Source: Paragordius varius (taxonomy: Eukaryota; Nematomorpha). From it: a stretch of 64,000 nt of DNA. Of the stretch, positions 1-13,069 are shown one piece after another; the first letter of the stretch is position 1, and every line of letters begins with the position of its first letter. The translations under genes and the position numbers were made by a program. The notes beneath the pieces are model-generated. The model was not told where the DNA came from, did not search any database, and saw only the letters and a program-made list of their open reading frames with translations. The stretch spans positions 8,618,001 to 8,682,000 of the forward strand of contig OZ176053.1 in NCBI GenBank assembly GCA_964247055.1, in the 5' to 3' direction.

Positions 1-240
1 ATTGTTTGCTTGCATTGTAAGATTCAAAAAAATTATAGAATTAAAATGGCTGCAAAAAAGTTTGAGATGCGGATTTTTTTACTTAACAAAAAAAATTTTT
101 TGTATTATGCCCCTAAAAGCTAAAGAAAGCATATTTTAAATTCGTCTTAATATCTTAAAAATTTTCTAAGATATTCAAATTTTAATTCGCTTTGGGATAT
201 AAAACTACTCCAAAAGATAATGGAGTGTTAAGTTTAAGCA
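1..240. repeat. Right end of a dispersed inverted-repeat element (MITE), cut by the window edge
   Basis: Positions about 5-235 resemble 16,930-17,155 in NDUFS3 intron 4. Shared blocks include the stretches around CTAAAGAAA and TTTGGGATATAAAACTACTCC. In the NDUFS3 copy this is the right terminal inverted repeat, so this stretch is probably the right half of another copy. It lies in the intron upstream of the last CIAO2B exon. The stretch 241-798 is AT-rich intron with nothing else recognised. Confidence 0.5.
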
Positions 241-798
241 ATATTCACATAAGGTTGTCATATACTTATGGGCTAATTGAAAAAAGACACTTAACTAAAA
301 GCTACGCCTTTATATTTGGTATTTAGGACCAATATTTTATTATATAGTCTAAAAATTAATTAGTATTTGTGGGCGCTTATTGAAAACAAAGCCAATTTTT
401 AAACAAACGATTGATATATGTAGCTTGACGATGAGCATCGCATTTAAATAAAATATTTGCTTTTATATTTGAAACATTAGAAAGGTTTTATGCTAAATTG
501 CTTCAAAGCCCAGTACATACATTTTTATTAATATATTAAAAATTAAGAGATGCAAAGAACACAAATTTTATAAATAGATTAGATATAAGCAAATTATACT
601 AGAAATTAATTAATATACTGTTTTTTGTCGGTCGCATTTATATAATTCTTGTAAAAATGAAAATTTGGGATTATTATAAAAATAATTAATAAAAGTCATT
701 TATTTTTATATTTTTTATTGTAATTTGAAACAAATAATAATTTTAAAAAATTGTTTTTTATAAGTTTTAATAAAATCTTAACATTGTATTGCATTTAG

Positions 799-936
799 AT
801 TGATGTGAAAATTAGCCCGGGAACACATTCTTCGGAAACAGCTATTAATAAGCAATTGGCTGATAAGGAAAGGGTCAGTGCAGCACTAGAAAATCCTCAT
901 TTGATTGATGTTGTAAATAGATGTATTGCCGAATAA
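799..936 (+). CDS. CIAO2B: CIAO2B / MIP18 (cytosolic iron-sulfur assembly component 2B), last coding exon
   Basis: This 46-codon exon ends at TAA and follows a clean TTTAG acceptor in phase 0. It encodes the C-terminus of the MIP18/FAM96 family. The stretch [20 protein letters not shown], followed by [10 protein letters not shown], aligns without gaps to human CIAO2B ([20 protein letters not shown]). From family knowledge, CIAO2B is part of the CIA targeting complex with CIAO1 and MMS19, which delivers Fe-S clusters to cytosolic and nuclear apoproteins. The similarity is closer to CIAO2B than to CIAO2A, so I use that symbol. The earlier exons, with the DUF59 core and reactive cysteine, lie left of the window or were not found in 1-798. 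A polyadenylation-type AATAAA lies at 964-969. Confidence 0.88.
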   Translation: MDVKISPGTHSSETAINKQLADKERVSAALENPHLIDVVNRCIAE

Positions 937-2703
937 ATTTGTTGCGTACAAATATAATAGATAAATAAATCAAATTAAATTTGATTTTTAAAGTCTTTTT
1001 ATTTTTAATAAGGGAAGGGTTTTAAAAATTAGATGTTTTTTGGGCATAAACAGCTAAATGTTTTTTCCAATTAATTTGCTTTAACATGCAATATTAGTTA
1101 AAATATTTATTAATTTTAAATTTTTATTAAAAGCGATTTTTAATTTTTTTTATATCAGCATTATTGATATATTCACTGTATATATCTTTTTGCACAATAA
1201 TGAAATTTTATGATTGACTCTATTATATGCTGAGGTACCATGGGGTCCAATCAAATTTAACACGTTAGCCAATTTTGTCTTAAACAAAAATTATTTTTCT
1301 GTAATGATCATTTAATATTTCAATTATTTATATATTAAATAATGTAACCATGAAATTAAAATACCTAACTTTTGTTTAGTTATAATAATATATTTTAAAA
1401 TGTGCTTGTAAATTATGAGACATTCAATTCTTAAATTGAGGGAGAATGTTTAAGAATTTCCGGATAAATGATATAAACTAAAAAAACTTATTTATAAGTA
1501 TTTTGGCACTTTTATGGCATGTAGTTAAGCCCTTAAAATTACCGTGTATGCTAATTTGATGCGTAAAGTAAAACTAGTAATGATTCTTCAATAATTTTAA
1601 ATTTTCCGAGAAAGGGCGTCGGGCTCAAGAAATTATTGTAAAAACAAAAACTTCAAAAAATTTAGTGCCAAAACATTTGATAATTACGCCGAGTTTAATA
1701 CAGCCTATTTGTAAAAACTCATCAAAGATTCTTAGCACAGCAAATGGAATTGCACCAATTTAGGGTGTTTTTAAATTTGCCAGAAAAATTTGGAAAACAT
1801 ACAAATACTGGTTATATCAAAAATATACTAATTAACAACATGGTTTTCCTTATATAAAAAAGAAATTTTTTTGATAATTTGCACCAAAGCGCAAGCTGCG
1901 TTTCTATACAATTCGATGCAGAAAATAAGATCTATCGAGTCTTTTGATTTAGAGTATTTTATGCCCTAAAGCCGGTATTAAAAGCCAAAATGGCGCCAAA
2001 AATATATAATCAAATTTTTCGGATTAAAAAATATTTTTCTGCATCGAATTGCATGAAAAAAGTGTTTATAATATCTATATTAGATGTTTTGTAAAAAAAG
2101 TCTAATCTCTTTTGAAGACAGTATAATAGGCAAACTCTATATCCAGAGTTAATGTATGATTTGTTTTAATAAAAATAAAATCTTTTAGCGCATTTTAACA
2201 AATTTTAATAAAAATTTGACGCCAAAGTGCGATTTTTTAGCTTATAGTCTTGCTCTTCCCTCAGGAAAAATGAAAAACCTTTATTGATATTATTTGCGTT
2301 CAGTATTATTTTTATACTATATTAATAAAACTTTTGACCCGTCGTTATTTATTGTATTTAATTTTATTTGACCTAATGTGTGACAAAAATGCGATGTTTA
2401 AATTTTGGCTAATAAGAGAAAAATTTAAATAACTTTTTTTCCAATATTTTCAAACGTATATATCATTTTGATATTCATTATCTGAAGCTTTTAGCTTTCG
2501 ATTGATATATGATTCATTAAACTTTATTGTTTCTGCGCATTGTTTATATTAAAATGTGAGAAAATAGTATTATCATGTCTAGTAAATTTTAAAATGTTAT
2601 TTTTCTTTCTGTTCAAATAAAGGTGTGTTAAAATTAAAGACAATGTTATATATATTATTAAAACATTTTCGACTCTAGCTCAGAAAATTTAGATCGTAAG
2701 TAA
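937..2703. other. Non-coding spacer
   Basis: No credible coding exon on either strand. The sequence is AT-rich with scattered decayed repeat. A near-inverted pair around GCAGAAAATAAGATC and CTGCATCGAATTGCATG (about 1,905-2,055) suggests an old inverted-repeat element. I cannot set its ends. Confidence 0.5.
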
Positions 2704-2866
2704 AGAGATGTCCAACACGCTTTTTTCGGTACGCAAAAAAGGCTTAAAAAATAAAATTGGATTTCAATCAAAAAATTCACGATTATTTAAATATCCGAAA
2801 TTGGGCTCAAACTAAATAAAAACCAAAATTATCATATCGCCGCGAAAATATGTGTAGGACACCGTC
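2704..2866. mobile_element. Small hAT-type MITE remnant
   Basis: The left end reads AGAGATGTCCAACACGC and the right end, read inverted, ACGGTGTCCTACACATA. These match the 'CAGGGGTGTCCAACACGC' termini seen at several other places in the window (for example 18,955 and 36,661). Only the ends are recognisable and no target duplication was found. Confidence 0.4.
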
Positions 2867-4157
2867 TTTTCGATTTTTGTAATTTTTGATACATTGATAA
2901 AAATATCCAATTCCACTTTTATTTTTGGCCTCTTGATGCTTTTTGGGCCCTGTCTGCGACGATAATTTTCTTAAACTAGAAATATAAGTATTATTGTGGA
3001 CAAGCTTTTTTACATAATAATATTGATATTACTTTGGTAGGAAAGTTTATCTGAGAAAACTTTTTGTTTTTGTTAAAATAGATAAATAATTTTTTCTTAA
3101 TGATTTTATTAACCTTTGTTAGACAATGGGTCTGCCTATGTTAATATTTAATTAGGATAAGGAGAATAAATACGTTCACACTTATCCATACATAAAGATG
3201 TTTTTATAATAATTTTTTTTAATTAAAAACAAACCACAATAAGTTATGTACATAATTTGTAAACATTTTATGATGCAGATATATATTTTTGTTCCCATCG
3301 AGCAAATATTGATTTGTGAAATCTTTGTTTTTGAAAATATCGATATAGAAATTGTTATCGGTCAATACCCTAATATTTTCTATTATCAATATTATTACAA
3401 TATATTGTTTCTAATGTAGAAGGATAATTCACATGTATTATGCTGATTACATGTGGATTCATTTCTGATTTGCCAAAAAGATATGATAAAAAGCAAAATT
3501 TTAATTGATAAAACACCTTTGGTTTTTAGAAAGCAAGCAAGCATTATTTTTAACCAAAAAATACATTATAAAAGTCCTACTGTGTGTGAATGGTATATAA
3601 AGCGTAATTTTAAAAATATATATATTAAAATTATACATTAAATCTCTAAAAAAGATAAAGCATCATTTGAATACTTTTATTTATAAAATGTTTATACGAA
3701 TTGCAGCCATTTTAATGGTGTATCTTCAATATTTTTAAAGGTCATTTTAATGTACAATACAGATATTATACCTCTAGATGAGACAGATTGGCTTTTACAC
3801 AAATCACAATAAATCATAAATCTGTTCAGTTCCGTCATTTACACTTTTTTGATTTAGACATCACAAAAGCACAATTTATTCATATATATATGGGTTATAT
3901 ATAATACTTTTTATCAAATATATAGACTCTATACTCATGTATATAATGTTAAAATGCTTCTGCTAGAGATATATTATGCAAAGGTGGATAAGCTTGATGG
4001 TTGGGGGTAGGAAGGTAGGTACATTAAGCCATTTTCATAATTTTACAATAAATCTTTTATCATTAAATTAATATATATTATTATTCCCTAATATCCATAA
4101 ATGCCATAATTATTATTATTAAACAATAAAGCTTTTACATATATATATATATATATA
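2867..4157. other. Non-coding spacer
   Basis: Nothing codable was found. An open frame at 3,453-3,641 has AT-rich composition and no family resemblance. The right end is an (AT)n tract at about 4,138-4,157, into which the next element inserted. Confidence 0.5.
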
Positions 4158-4319
4158 CAGTGGCGTATGCAGTAAAAGATTGTTAGTGCAAAATAATCTT
4201 AATGAACACAAAACAGGGGGACATTTTTCATATATTAAAGTCCTATTTATAAACATATCCATAATATCCCCCTTTTAAGATTATTTTGCACTAACAATCT
4301 TTTACTGCATACGCTACTG
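4158..4319. mobile_element. Palindromic TA-target MITE (Tc1/mariner type)
   Basis: A 162-bp element with nearly perfect inverted ends of about 45 bp. Both begin CAGT(G/A)GCGTATGCAGTA when read inward, continuing through AGATTGTTAGTGCAAAATAA. It is flanked by TA on both sides (4,156-4,157 and 4,320-4,321), inside a TA-repeat tract. It has no coding capacity. The short palindrome with a TA duplication fits a Tc1/mariner-mobilised MITE. High arm identity suggests it is young relative to the other elements here. Confidence 0.8.
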
Positions 4320-5317
4320 TATATATATATATTATGTTGGTTGATGGATCAAAATGTAAATTTTTATTTTTGAAGTGTTAATTATATTTTTTTACTAAAT
4401 AATGTGTCCTTGTGTGTGCGTAAGGTCATTTAGCTTTGAAATATATTATCAAATCGCCATTATTTCCTCTATTATAGATAAGTGTAAAATCCATAAATAA
4501 TGTATTTTAATGTAGACCTCATGTGGGTTTTTAAGTAAAGGTCATTCTGCATAATATTGATTAAAAGTCAAAAATCAAATTTCCAATTGTAAAATATTAT
4601 GGGTGCCGAAAAGAAAGTTAGTAGTAAATTGAACGATATCATAGGTAAAAAGGTTTTTTTATTTTGTAACAAAAATATGTATTTAGTTACATACATTTTT
4701 AACCATTAAAGTAATAATTTTGCCCGGTACTGTATTTTCGGCTAATTTGTTTTGTTTTAAAATATATATATATTTTTCCAGAATATTTTGTGTAAAAAAC
4801 CTTACAATGATTTGATAATTTTTCAACTGTTTAATGCATAAATCCCTTCTTATGCAATAATATATGCTCTAAATGGACTTGCATTTTTTACAAGTATTGA
4901 GTTTCAATAATAATTGATGTGATGAGAAATTTTATTTTTTATTTAAATGGCTTTGAATTTAAAGTAGTTTAAATATTTATTGAATAATTGTATTGATTGG
5001 AATTTAATTTATTGAGATCACGATACAATATACGAATGTACAATATGTGCATTTTTTATAAAGCAAATATATTAATACTTATATTTATATGTATAACCAA
5101 AATGATGAAAATATTTATTGGACAATAAATAAATTTGTAATTGTTGCATTTTTTAGATGTGGGCTAGAAGCCAATATAAAATATTTAATATATCGTGTTT
5201 ATAATATTTATATTTGGACACTTAGTGGGATTGAATGAACCTGAAATATAGTTTGGGTTAAGTTTTATTTGAGATGAATGTTTAAATTATAGAATATTAT
5301 TGGAAAAAATAACTAAA
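4320..5317. other. Non-coding spacer between MITE and cyclin 3' end
   Basis: AT-rich, with no supported gene. A short open stretch starts with ATG at 4,599 and reads MGAEKKVSSKLNDIIG before a GT. It has no downstream partner exon that I can find and was not called. Confidence 0.5.
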
Positions 5318-7402
5318 TCAGCCGGTTTTAATCAAGTGATTGGACAAATATTCTTTATACCTTCTGTCCAAATTTACGATAGTTGTGTCAAATGATTCCT
5401 ATATATAGATAAATTTAAATAAATATTATTAATTATAAAAATACTAAATATCAAAAAATTAAATTAATCTTAAAAATTAAAATTTACCTCATCGATAGCC
5501 AAAAAGTGTTTGAGATGTTTGTATAACAAGGTATAAATTATATGATAATTATCGGTGGCCCGTTCAAAATGGTAAAAGGATAAATAAATACAAGCGGCAA
5601 TAAGGACGGACGGTTTCGTGCACATAAATTCCCAATCTGTATGCAATATGTTATTTAAGTTAAAAATGAAATATTATATTTTTGCCAAACTAGTGATTTA
5701 AAAAATATATGTAATTTATTACGTATAGTAGCAAGTAAAATGAATTGATAAGAATTTTCGCGTATTCGTTTTGTGATATCTACGGGCCATTGATCCACAG
5801 TATCCAAGAAAAGTTCAATAAAACTTAGTGAAGTAACATAACCAATATCCCAATCCAAAAGATGTAACATATACCGTTCCCATTCCTAAAGAGCATTTGT
5901 AAAATAATAGAATATATTTCTTATAATATAGGTCGATGTATTTTTAAAAAAATATCCAGTATGATTGATTACCATTATTTCTTCTATGGAATAGGTATTT
6001 CTCGTACAAGCCGAGATGTGTGTTGCAGTAAAGGGACAAACCTCTTTAATTTTAGAGGCAATAAATAAGGAAACACCACCCAATAATTGGTAATAAGCTT
6101 TTTTGGCCACCTTTCGACACAAAAAGCGATCCAGTAAATTAATTGCCAGTAATGCAGTTTCCATTTTGTAGTGACTTTCATCGCAAACCTATATATATGT
6201 GTTACAAAAATATATTATAATATTGAATGAAAAATACTCAATTATTATTTTAAATATTGTTTTTTTTGGAGTCTAAATTGTTTAATTTTTATTTATATCT
6301 GGCAGATCAGATAAAATCTGTTAAATTTGTACATTACCTGAAACATCCATGATGTCAGTGTTAATCTCATGTCTGGTGTAATTTCTTTTTGAAAGGGACA
6401 CATTTTGATCGGATTATTATATTGGTCGCCATCAATTGTTGGACTTTTATTATCAGTATTATTATGTATGTCATTGTCGGCAAAATAGTTAAATGGTGGT
6501 ACAATACTATGTTGTATTTGTATTAAACTTTGTAATACACCTAAAGTACCTAAGGTTTCATCTAATTTGCCCGTGGCACATCGCCTTTTATAAGGTGCTT
6601 TATTGAAGAATACACTAAGGGCACATTCCAATTTTTCCATGTAATCATTATTTTGCTGCTCTTCATTCAAATCACTCTTGGTAGTAGTCGTGAATAATGT
6701 TTGAATATTATTTGTAACAACTTGGTTATTACACATACTAGATATTGGGGGTAAATTATTAATTAAATAATCACAAGAATTTTGGATTCCATATTCAGTT
6801 GTTTTGATTTCAGACCCATCATCCTTATTATTATTGATATTTTGAAAATTTGCAAACATGGAATTGGTGTAGGCGGCAACATCAGTTAGGAGTGTAGTGT
6901 TACAAGAATTATATTCTTCCTCTGTACCATAACCTTCTGAGAGGCCAGATTCATTAAGAAACGAATTCGAAGATGGATTAATTTGAGTTTGTGAAGGGTT
7001 ATTTAAATCTATCGATGATGATGAGGTAAATACACTAATATCACTGTCGGAACTTGGGAGTCGGTTTCTGGTTGTGTTGGTGTTAGAGTTTGGACTGTTG
7101 GTTATATTTTGTAAAGCTTGACCTTCCAAATTTTTTGTCGTAATATTTGGACAAGGACAATTAGTAATAGCAAATTTATTGTGAGTATCGGCATTGGAGA
7201 TGTTTGATTGAATTTGTGTTGTTTGAGGATATATTAGATTTTCCAAACTGTTAGGGCTTGATAAATTATATACTCCTGAATCGCGACGTTTGAAGTTGTT
7301 AAAAACGCATTTATCTAACTTATTTTGGCATTGGGACAAATATTTTTCATTAGATCCCGGTAATGTTGATGGACTAGTTTCAGAATTTGCGTTTACAATC
7401 AT
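5318..7402 (-). CDS. D-type cyclin with a long Asn/Ser/Thr-rich N-terminus
   Basis: Five exons on the minus strand join without frame error to 557 residues: 7,402-6,338; 6,188-5,973; 5,885-5,723; 5,636-5,488; 5,398-5,318. All introns are GT-AG, of 149, 87, 86 and 89 bp. Residues about 1-340 are low-complexity, rich in Asn, Ser and Thr. Residues about 345-360 (FQKEITPDMRLTLTSWMFQ) match the start of a cyclin D box (FKCVQKEVLPSMRKIVATWM in human D1). LLDRFL, SLFIASKIKE and LLDWDIGYVTSLSFIELFL continue the N-terminal cyclin fold. The exon around 5,488-5,636 (TKPSVLIAACIYLSF) corresponds to the C-terminal fold. D cyclins activate CDK4/6 for G1 progression. No clear LxCxE Rb-binding motif is seen; the nearest is LECAL. 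The last exon (27 codons including TGA) is the least certain part. Confidence 0.87.
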
Positions 7403-9127
7403 TAAATTTTAGTTGCGATAAATGTCGATAAAATAATTTAGTAATTGGAAAAAAAATTAAAATAATAATTTTTATTTATACGAAATAATTTTGTGTGTAT
7501 GGAGACATATTTTTTATCCAATTATAAGTATGTATATGCAGCATCTTACCGATTTGATGTTCCCATATAAAAAAATCTTTTTAATAAATAACATTTGAGT
7601 GCTTTTTATGAACAAACAAAGTAATTAGTATAATGTTATTTTCATCAATATAAATCTCAATAGATATTGTAAACTCTGTTATTTTGCGATGAATATATCA
7701 CTCACTATGAGACAAACGAGCAAAAAAATGTGATTTCGAAAAAAACAAGTAAGTATTAAGGATGCTTTGAATTGTCAATAGAGGACAAATATATGGGCCC
7801 TCAATTTATATATATTAGTAATCAAAAGTTTAAAGGTAAAAAATATTAATAACATGTTATTTTATATTTCATATTTTTGTAAAAATGAATTGTACCTTTA
7901 TATAAAACCATTATATAAGGACGAAACCCCTATTATATACATATTTATATATGTATATTTATATAAAACCTATTTACCTATAATCTTAATATTAAAAAAA
8001 ATCTATAGATATATATATATAATTAAATGGTCAATTTAATCGTTATCAATTCTTTTATAATTAATTTCACAACGAATTAAGTTTTATAAAAATAAAAAAT
8101 TTTTTTTCCTAAAATCCGTTTTGTTAATCTGTTGTGACACTTAAAAATGTATATAACTTTTACAAGTTTTCTTCGGTTAAAATTAGCTCATATTTCAAAT
8201 ATGTCCCTTTTTCACATAATCAAAGGGTGTCTCACACAATTTATAGACATTGCTAACATTTTTGAAACAAACTTTATTTAACCAAATAGAAATTAAAGTT
8301 ACAGAAACAGTTTGAAAGTTTTTTTGGCATTGACTGACTGACCTTCTGCTGTTCATATGCATTACATAATACACGTGTTGTGTTGGTTTTTCGATTCTCA
8401 AAATGTTTGTCGTATAAAATAAAAGTAACATTTGGTTTGTGGCTATATAGGTCGTGTGTCCGTCTTAACATGGTGTAAAATTTAATGTATTCATATGCTA
8501 GTCTTAGATAACAAATATACAAATATATATATTTATTTGGCTTTAATAATTTTTTATAAAGAAAAAAAATATTTTTTTACTTTATACATGGCAGGCACAT
8601 TGCCTTGCTAACTTTTTTACTCTTTGTATATAAATAGTAGAGATATAAAGTGTGTCCACATATAGAGCGAATATATAATATTAAATTCATTAAAAAGTGT
8701 CACCTGCCCAGTTATCAGGTAAATGTCATTCTATCTCATTTTATTTACGCATTATATAATTGTTCCCTATTTTATGTAATAACAATATAATACAGGTTAG
8801 AATAAATATGCCACAACAGGCAGAGTCCATCCCTTGTTCCTATTGAATAGAGAAAAATAATTATTTTCAATTAATTGATATACAATCAATGATTTCTTAA
8901 TTTTGTATGCAGATTTGCATCTTATTAACCCTATTTCCAATGGGTGACAAAGAGACTTCCGTGATGTAAACATCCGTATTTCAATGATTTAGACATTTCG
9001 ACTCTTAGGGTTAAAAACTTAAATAATACTATTAGATATATTTATAAATATTCCCCATTTAAGTCTAATAATTGGTTCTATATTTTAGAATGCCTAGCTA
9101 AACATAGTCATATTAAATAACTGAAAA
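7403..9127. other. Spacer upstream of cyclin D
   Basis: No supported gene. Two overlapping minus-strand frames at 8,195-8,522 look less random than their surroundings (MLRRTHDLYSHKPNVTFILY), but I recognise no family and no exon partner. The first few hundred bases left of 7,402 on the minus strand should contain the cyclin promoter; no clear TATA or initiator stands out in this AT-rich background. Confidence 0.5.
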
Positions 9128-9622
9128 CAGAGGTGTCCAGCATGCGAATCGCAATAATTATTGGACGGATCACATACTTTTTTTAAATGTGTCAGGTTTA
9201 TTTAATAGAAAGTGATAAATGAATTAGTTTCAATTTCAATGCCTATTACATACTGATTAATAGAATATATATCTAATTAATTGCAACTTTATTGGAAAAA
9301 TACTTCTAGCTCTTGTACAAGGAAAGAATCAAATTAGCTGCACTATTTTCAATTATCAAATGGTTTATGACTATTAATAAAAATCGATTTGTTAATCCAT
9401 TTATGTATATAAATATATGAGCATAGGCATAAATGGGCACTAGTTTTTTGTTGAAAATAGCAATATGAATTTTCTAGGATTTTTACGAATTCTCGAAACC
9501 AACGTTTGAAAAAGTATTTATTATTCGACTGAAGATGGATGGACATTTTTTGCATATAAAATGATTTTGCAGGAAAAGCGGATAAACAAAAATCTATATC
9601 TAAAAGTTGTTCGACCACCCCT
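9128..9622. mobile_element. Decayed hAT-type element
   Basis: The left end reads CAGAGGTGTCCAGCATGCG and the right end, inverted, TTAGGGGTGGTCGAACA. Both are variants of the hAT termini found elsewhere in the window. A minus-strand frame at 9,349-9,618 lies inside and begins next to the right end; it matches nothing I know. No intact 8-bp target duplication was seen. Confidence 0.4.
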
Positions 9623-10084
9623 AATTATAAAGTCTTTAATGCATCGACCTACGCTTTCTAAAGATTCTAAAAACCCGAGTGTCGTGACAAATTGGTAATT
9701 TTTGAGTATTCTTGCCTAATTTAGAGGGATCTGAAAATTTAAGATTTTTTAGGACAAATGTAAAATTTTTTTTATATAGATCTGTGCTTAAAATCTTCTT
9801 TGGCTTCTAATAAAAATTCTCATATGGACCAGTTTTGATTTTCGACATAGAGCGATTAACTTAATATTTAATTCACTTTATTTAATGACTCGTACACCTT
9901 TTAACCAATATTCTGATACATTTTTCTATCTAACTATTAATTTTTTTCAACAGATTAGTGTGCGTGTTATACAAGAAAATATATTTAACAAAAAGTTCTT
10001 ATCTCAAAATTTAATGGCAAATTTTTTTGTAGCTTACAAATTTCCAAGTAAAAATGTATTCATTTTGAAAATAAAAATTTAAAC
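9623..10084. other. Non-coding spacer
   Basis: Nothing recognised. The frame at 9,885-10,082 is a chance open stretch. Confidence 0.45.
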
Positions 10085-10661
10085 CAGGGGTAACACGAGA
10101 CTCACAGGGGGCATGCGGCTCTTGGAATTTGTGCGGTCGCGAAAAATTGAAAAAATACTAAAAATATTATAAAATTTAGATAAAGGCAATTTACAATTAG
10201 TTATATTATATATTTTTGGCATTTTTGACTTAAAATATTTTTACCTATCTAGAATCTTATAGAATTATATATTTTCTTTAATAAACAACATTGAATGTTC
10301 GGTAAATGTATATTTTCGAAGTCATTAAATATTTATATTTGCCGGTAATCCCTAAATTGAATTTCGTATAGTATCATGTAAAGAAAAAAATTAGCATTTA
10401 AAAATTGGTTGAAATCCGACCAAAATTTAAGACCAAAACTGTGAAAACATTTAATTTTTTTAAGGTTAAATATAAGTTCTTGATTTTTGCATTTTATATT
10501 TGAATAGTCATTCCCGATTTCAACAACGGAACCAACAAAAATTTAAAATATTAGCAGATATCGTTATCTCTACCTTTTTTTCAATCCCATGTTATTTTAA
10601 AATATTTAATTATTTATAATATTTTTTTGATACGCGAAGCTCTATGTGTTGGGCATCCCTG
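10085..10661. mobile_element. hAT-type MITE
   Basis: It starts CAGGGGTAACACGAGACTCA and ends, read inverted, CAGGGATGCCCAACACATAG, giving a 577-bp element with the family's termini. Just inside the left end is TTTGTGCGGTCGCGAAAAAT, like the sub-terminal GTGCGGTCCGCGAAAAA of the copy at 18,955. The flanking octamers do not match, so either the duplication has decayed or the two ends belong to different copies. Confidence 0.5.
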
Positions 10662-12214
10662 CTCTATAACCTATAAAACGGTATAATATATTTTTTTAAT
10701 GATAATTATATTTCTTTTAAAATAAATTTAATTATAAATTATTATAAATCTTGGGCTTTTGGGATGATTACCCCAAATGTATTCTTTATATAAATTGCAA
10801 CTGATTCTAAGAATTTGTGATTCACGAAAATTGGGATCAAATCTATCTTTATCACTTATTATTTCATTTTCTTGTAAACGATTAATTTCGGGGTAGTTTT
10901 ATAGCTAACTTAAATTTGCAAATAATTAATTGATTATGGTTTTGGTTAAATTTTTTTTTACCCATTGCTCTCCTTAAATTATATATTTTACAGGTTTTCA
11001 GCTTCTAAAGCTCGAAATTGAGATAGCTCCAAACATTGATTGAAACAAACAACTGATTTAACAATCAATAAATACTAAAATATTTGCAAGGCAATGGAAT
11101 ACTTTTTACAGTTTTATATAATTGTTTTAACCACATGTTTATTGCATTGGCAACTTGAATAGGTTTTTAAGACATGATAAGTTTTTGAGCTAGTTTTATA
11201 CTTCAAAGCTTTATCGAGTATTTTAAAAAATGTTTAAAATATTGAATCATATTTAAAGTCCGCTTCAAATTTTTAAAAAATGTAAAATTATATAAAAATC
11301 CTCTTAATCGTTAATACAGACAAACAAATGTATACTATGGTTAAAGATGTAAATAATTAACTTTGAAAAGCTTTATTACAATTTACCAGCAATTTTATAT
11401 TTATTTTAATGCCTAACGTTTGCTACACTTGTGTTTTTGACGAATCGGGTTTTAAAACTTTGGAAGTTGAAAAAAAAGGTGTAAATGTTGTTTAAACAGA
11501 ATTAATATTGGATAATATATAATCTAAACAACTTTTAGATCAGTTTAACCTTTGGATATCCCTAAATGCAATCGCTATAAAGAAAAGGCAACGAAGTGTT
11601 AATCATGCGCCAATAAAGAGTGCCCATTTTTTCATTTAGCCCAATAAATTTAATACGTTTTGGGGGTGCAAAATTGCCTAAATAAATAGAGTGCTAGTTA
11701 ATTTAGAGACATAATTTTAATTATGCTACCATTTTTTTCACTAATTCTGGGCAAAGAAGGGGAGATGTTGATTTTTATATAACACAGGTATATATTTTTT
11801 GATAGAAAAGGCATCAGTTTTTCATGATGCTTTTAGAGGGAAATGAGAAAGTTGCCGCTTTATGGTGTTTACTCCATATCGATGGCAAAATTTGTCAACA
11901 ATTATGCTAAATAATATTTTTTGGCGAAGCAAGGTTCTAATAAATACTCATTAAAATACACCATAATTATATTTAGACTACAAAAGAATTTACGAGATGT
12001 TATGAGCAGCTCGTAAAAAATTTGAAAATTGCTAAATACATAGGATTTCCAAGATGTTCGAAAGATGCTGATAAAATTTTAGTGATTTAAACAAATCTTA
12101 ATCGGTCATTAAAATAACGAAATGCAATTGGTGAAATAAATAAAATAATATTGTTTTTTTTCCATTTTTACAGTCCTACATTAATAAATAGTTAGGAATG
12201 CACATATATTTTTT
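10662..12214. other. Repeat-derived spacer
   Basis: No gene. Around 10,885-11,110 there is similarity (GGGGTAGTTTTATAGC, then ACAGGTTTTCAGCTTCTAAAG) to the MITE in NDUFS3 intron 4, so a decayed copy lies here. Further right I see only AT-rich non-coding sequence. Confidence 0.45.
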
Positions 12215-12277
12215 TTAAATGCGGCTCGCCGGATTTTTCGAGTTGAAAATGCGGCCCGCGAAGTTATTTATGTTAAC
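12215..12277. mobile_element. Isolated hAT right end
   Basis: AAATGCGGCCCGCGAAGTTA followed by TTTATGTTAACA is the decayed right terminus of the family whose intact version at 19,235-19,279 reads GCGAAGCCATTTGTGCTGAA. Its left partner may be the end at 10,085, in which case 10,085-12,277 would be one element with another end nested inside. Confidence 0.4.
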
Positions 12278-12299
12278 AATAGCACACATTCATTTCAGT

Positions 12300-12797
12300 C
12301 CTTCGATTCAAATTGGGTAGTTGGATACCCTAGGCCGTTTTAAATTAAATACTTCAAAAATATGGAAGGAAGTGAAATCATGTCAAAAGTGCACTTATAT
12401 ACATTAGCAAACTGAAATACATGAAAATATTATTAAAAAATACTTGATATTACTTATTTTAAGCTAAAACCCGAAAGGTAAAAATTTAGTCAACGTGACA
12501 GGTGCGCAATTAAAAATACCACTTTTTCTATTTCCATCAAGGTTTAATTTAAATAAAAAATTAGCTTTAATTTTACCAAATTAAATGACGACGATATTTT
12601 GCAAAAATTTTGTAAAATAAAAATGGCATCGAAGTAGTTTGACATGGAACATTTTTTAAAACGAAATTTAGATATTTTAGCATATTTATATAATTAATAT
12701 TAGGATAGAAGCATAAATTTAAATTGGGACCGTTTTCTCAGTAGTTTTTAAAAATCCTAACTGAACAGGGTTATTCAGATATCCCAATTTAATCGAA
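12300..12797. repeat. Inverted-repeat element family X, copy 1
   Basis: About 500 bp, similar end to end to 35,785-36,262. The ends are inverted repeats of about 30 bp: left CTTCGATTCAAATTGGG, right read inverted ATTCGATTAAATTGGGATAT. Internal blocks shared by both copies include ATATGGAAGGAA, GCACTTATAT, AAAAATACTTGATATTAC, CCGAAAGGTAA and GACGATATTTTGCAAAAA. There is no coding capacity, so it is a non-autonomous DNA transposon. The superfamily was not identified. Confidence 0.65.
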
Positions 12798-13069
12798 TTG
12801 TTAAATGCATACTTTCTTTGAAAATTAAATTTTTAGAAAAATTTTCTCAAGTTATTATATGTTCCATTAGAGCATATTAATTTGATGTTGTTAAACATTT
12901 CTAACATCTCAAATTTTGATTAAAATAGCGGTAATACAATTTTCGTAGATTTGTATTACATTTATAATAGAATGAAAGTTAGAATAGGTGCTAGAATTGT
13001 GCAAGATCGTTAGATTATATAAACATATATATAATATTAATTTTTAAACGGGACGAATCTTAGTTTGTA

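Noticed and set aside
4599-4650. Possible first exon reading MGAEKKVSSKLNDIIG before a GT, faintly like an LSM6 start
   Set aside because: No downstream exon with the Sm fold was found between here and the cyclin gene.
8195-8522. Two overlapping minus-strand frames, one reading MLRRTHDLYSHKPNVTFILY
   Set aside because: No family match, no convincing ultrashort intron to join them, and no conserved block.
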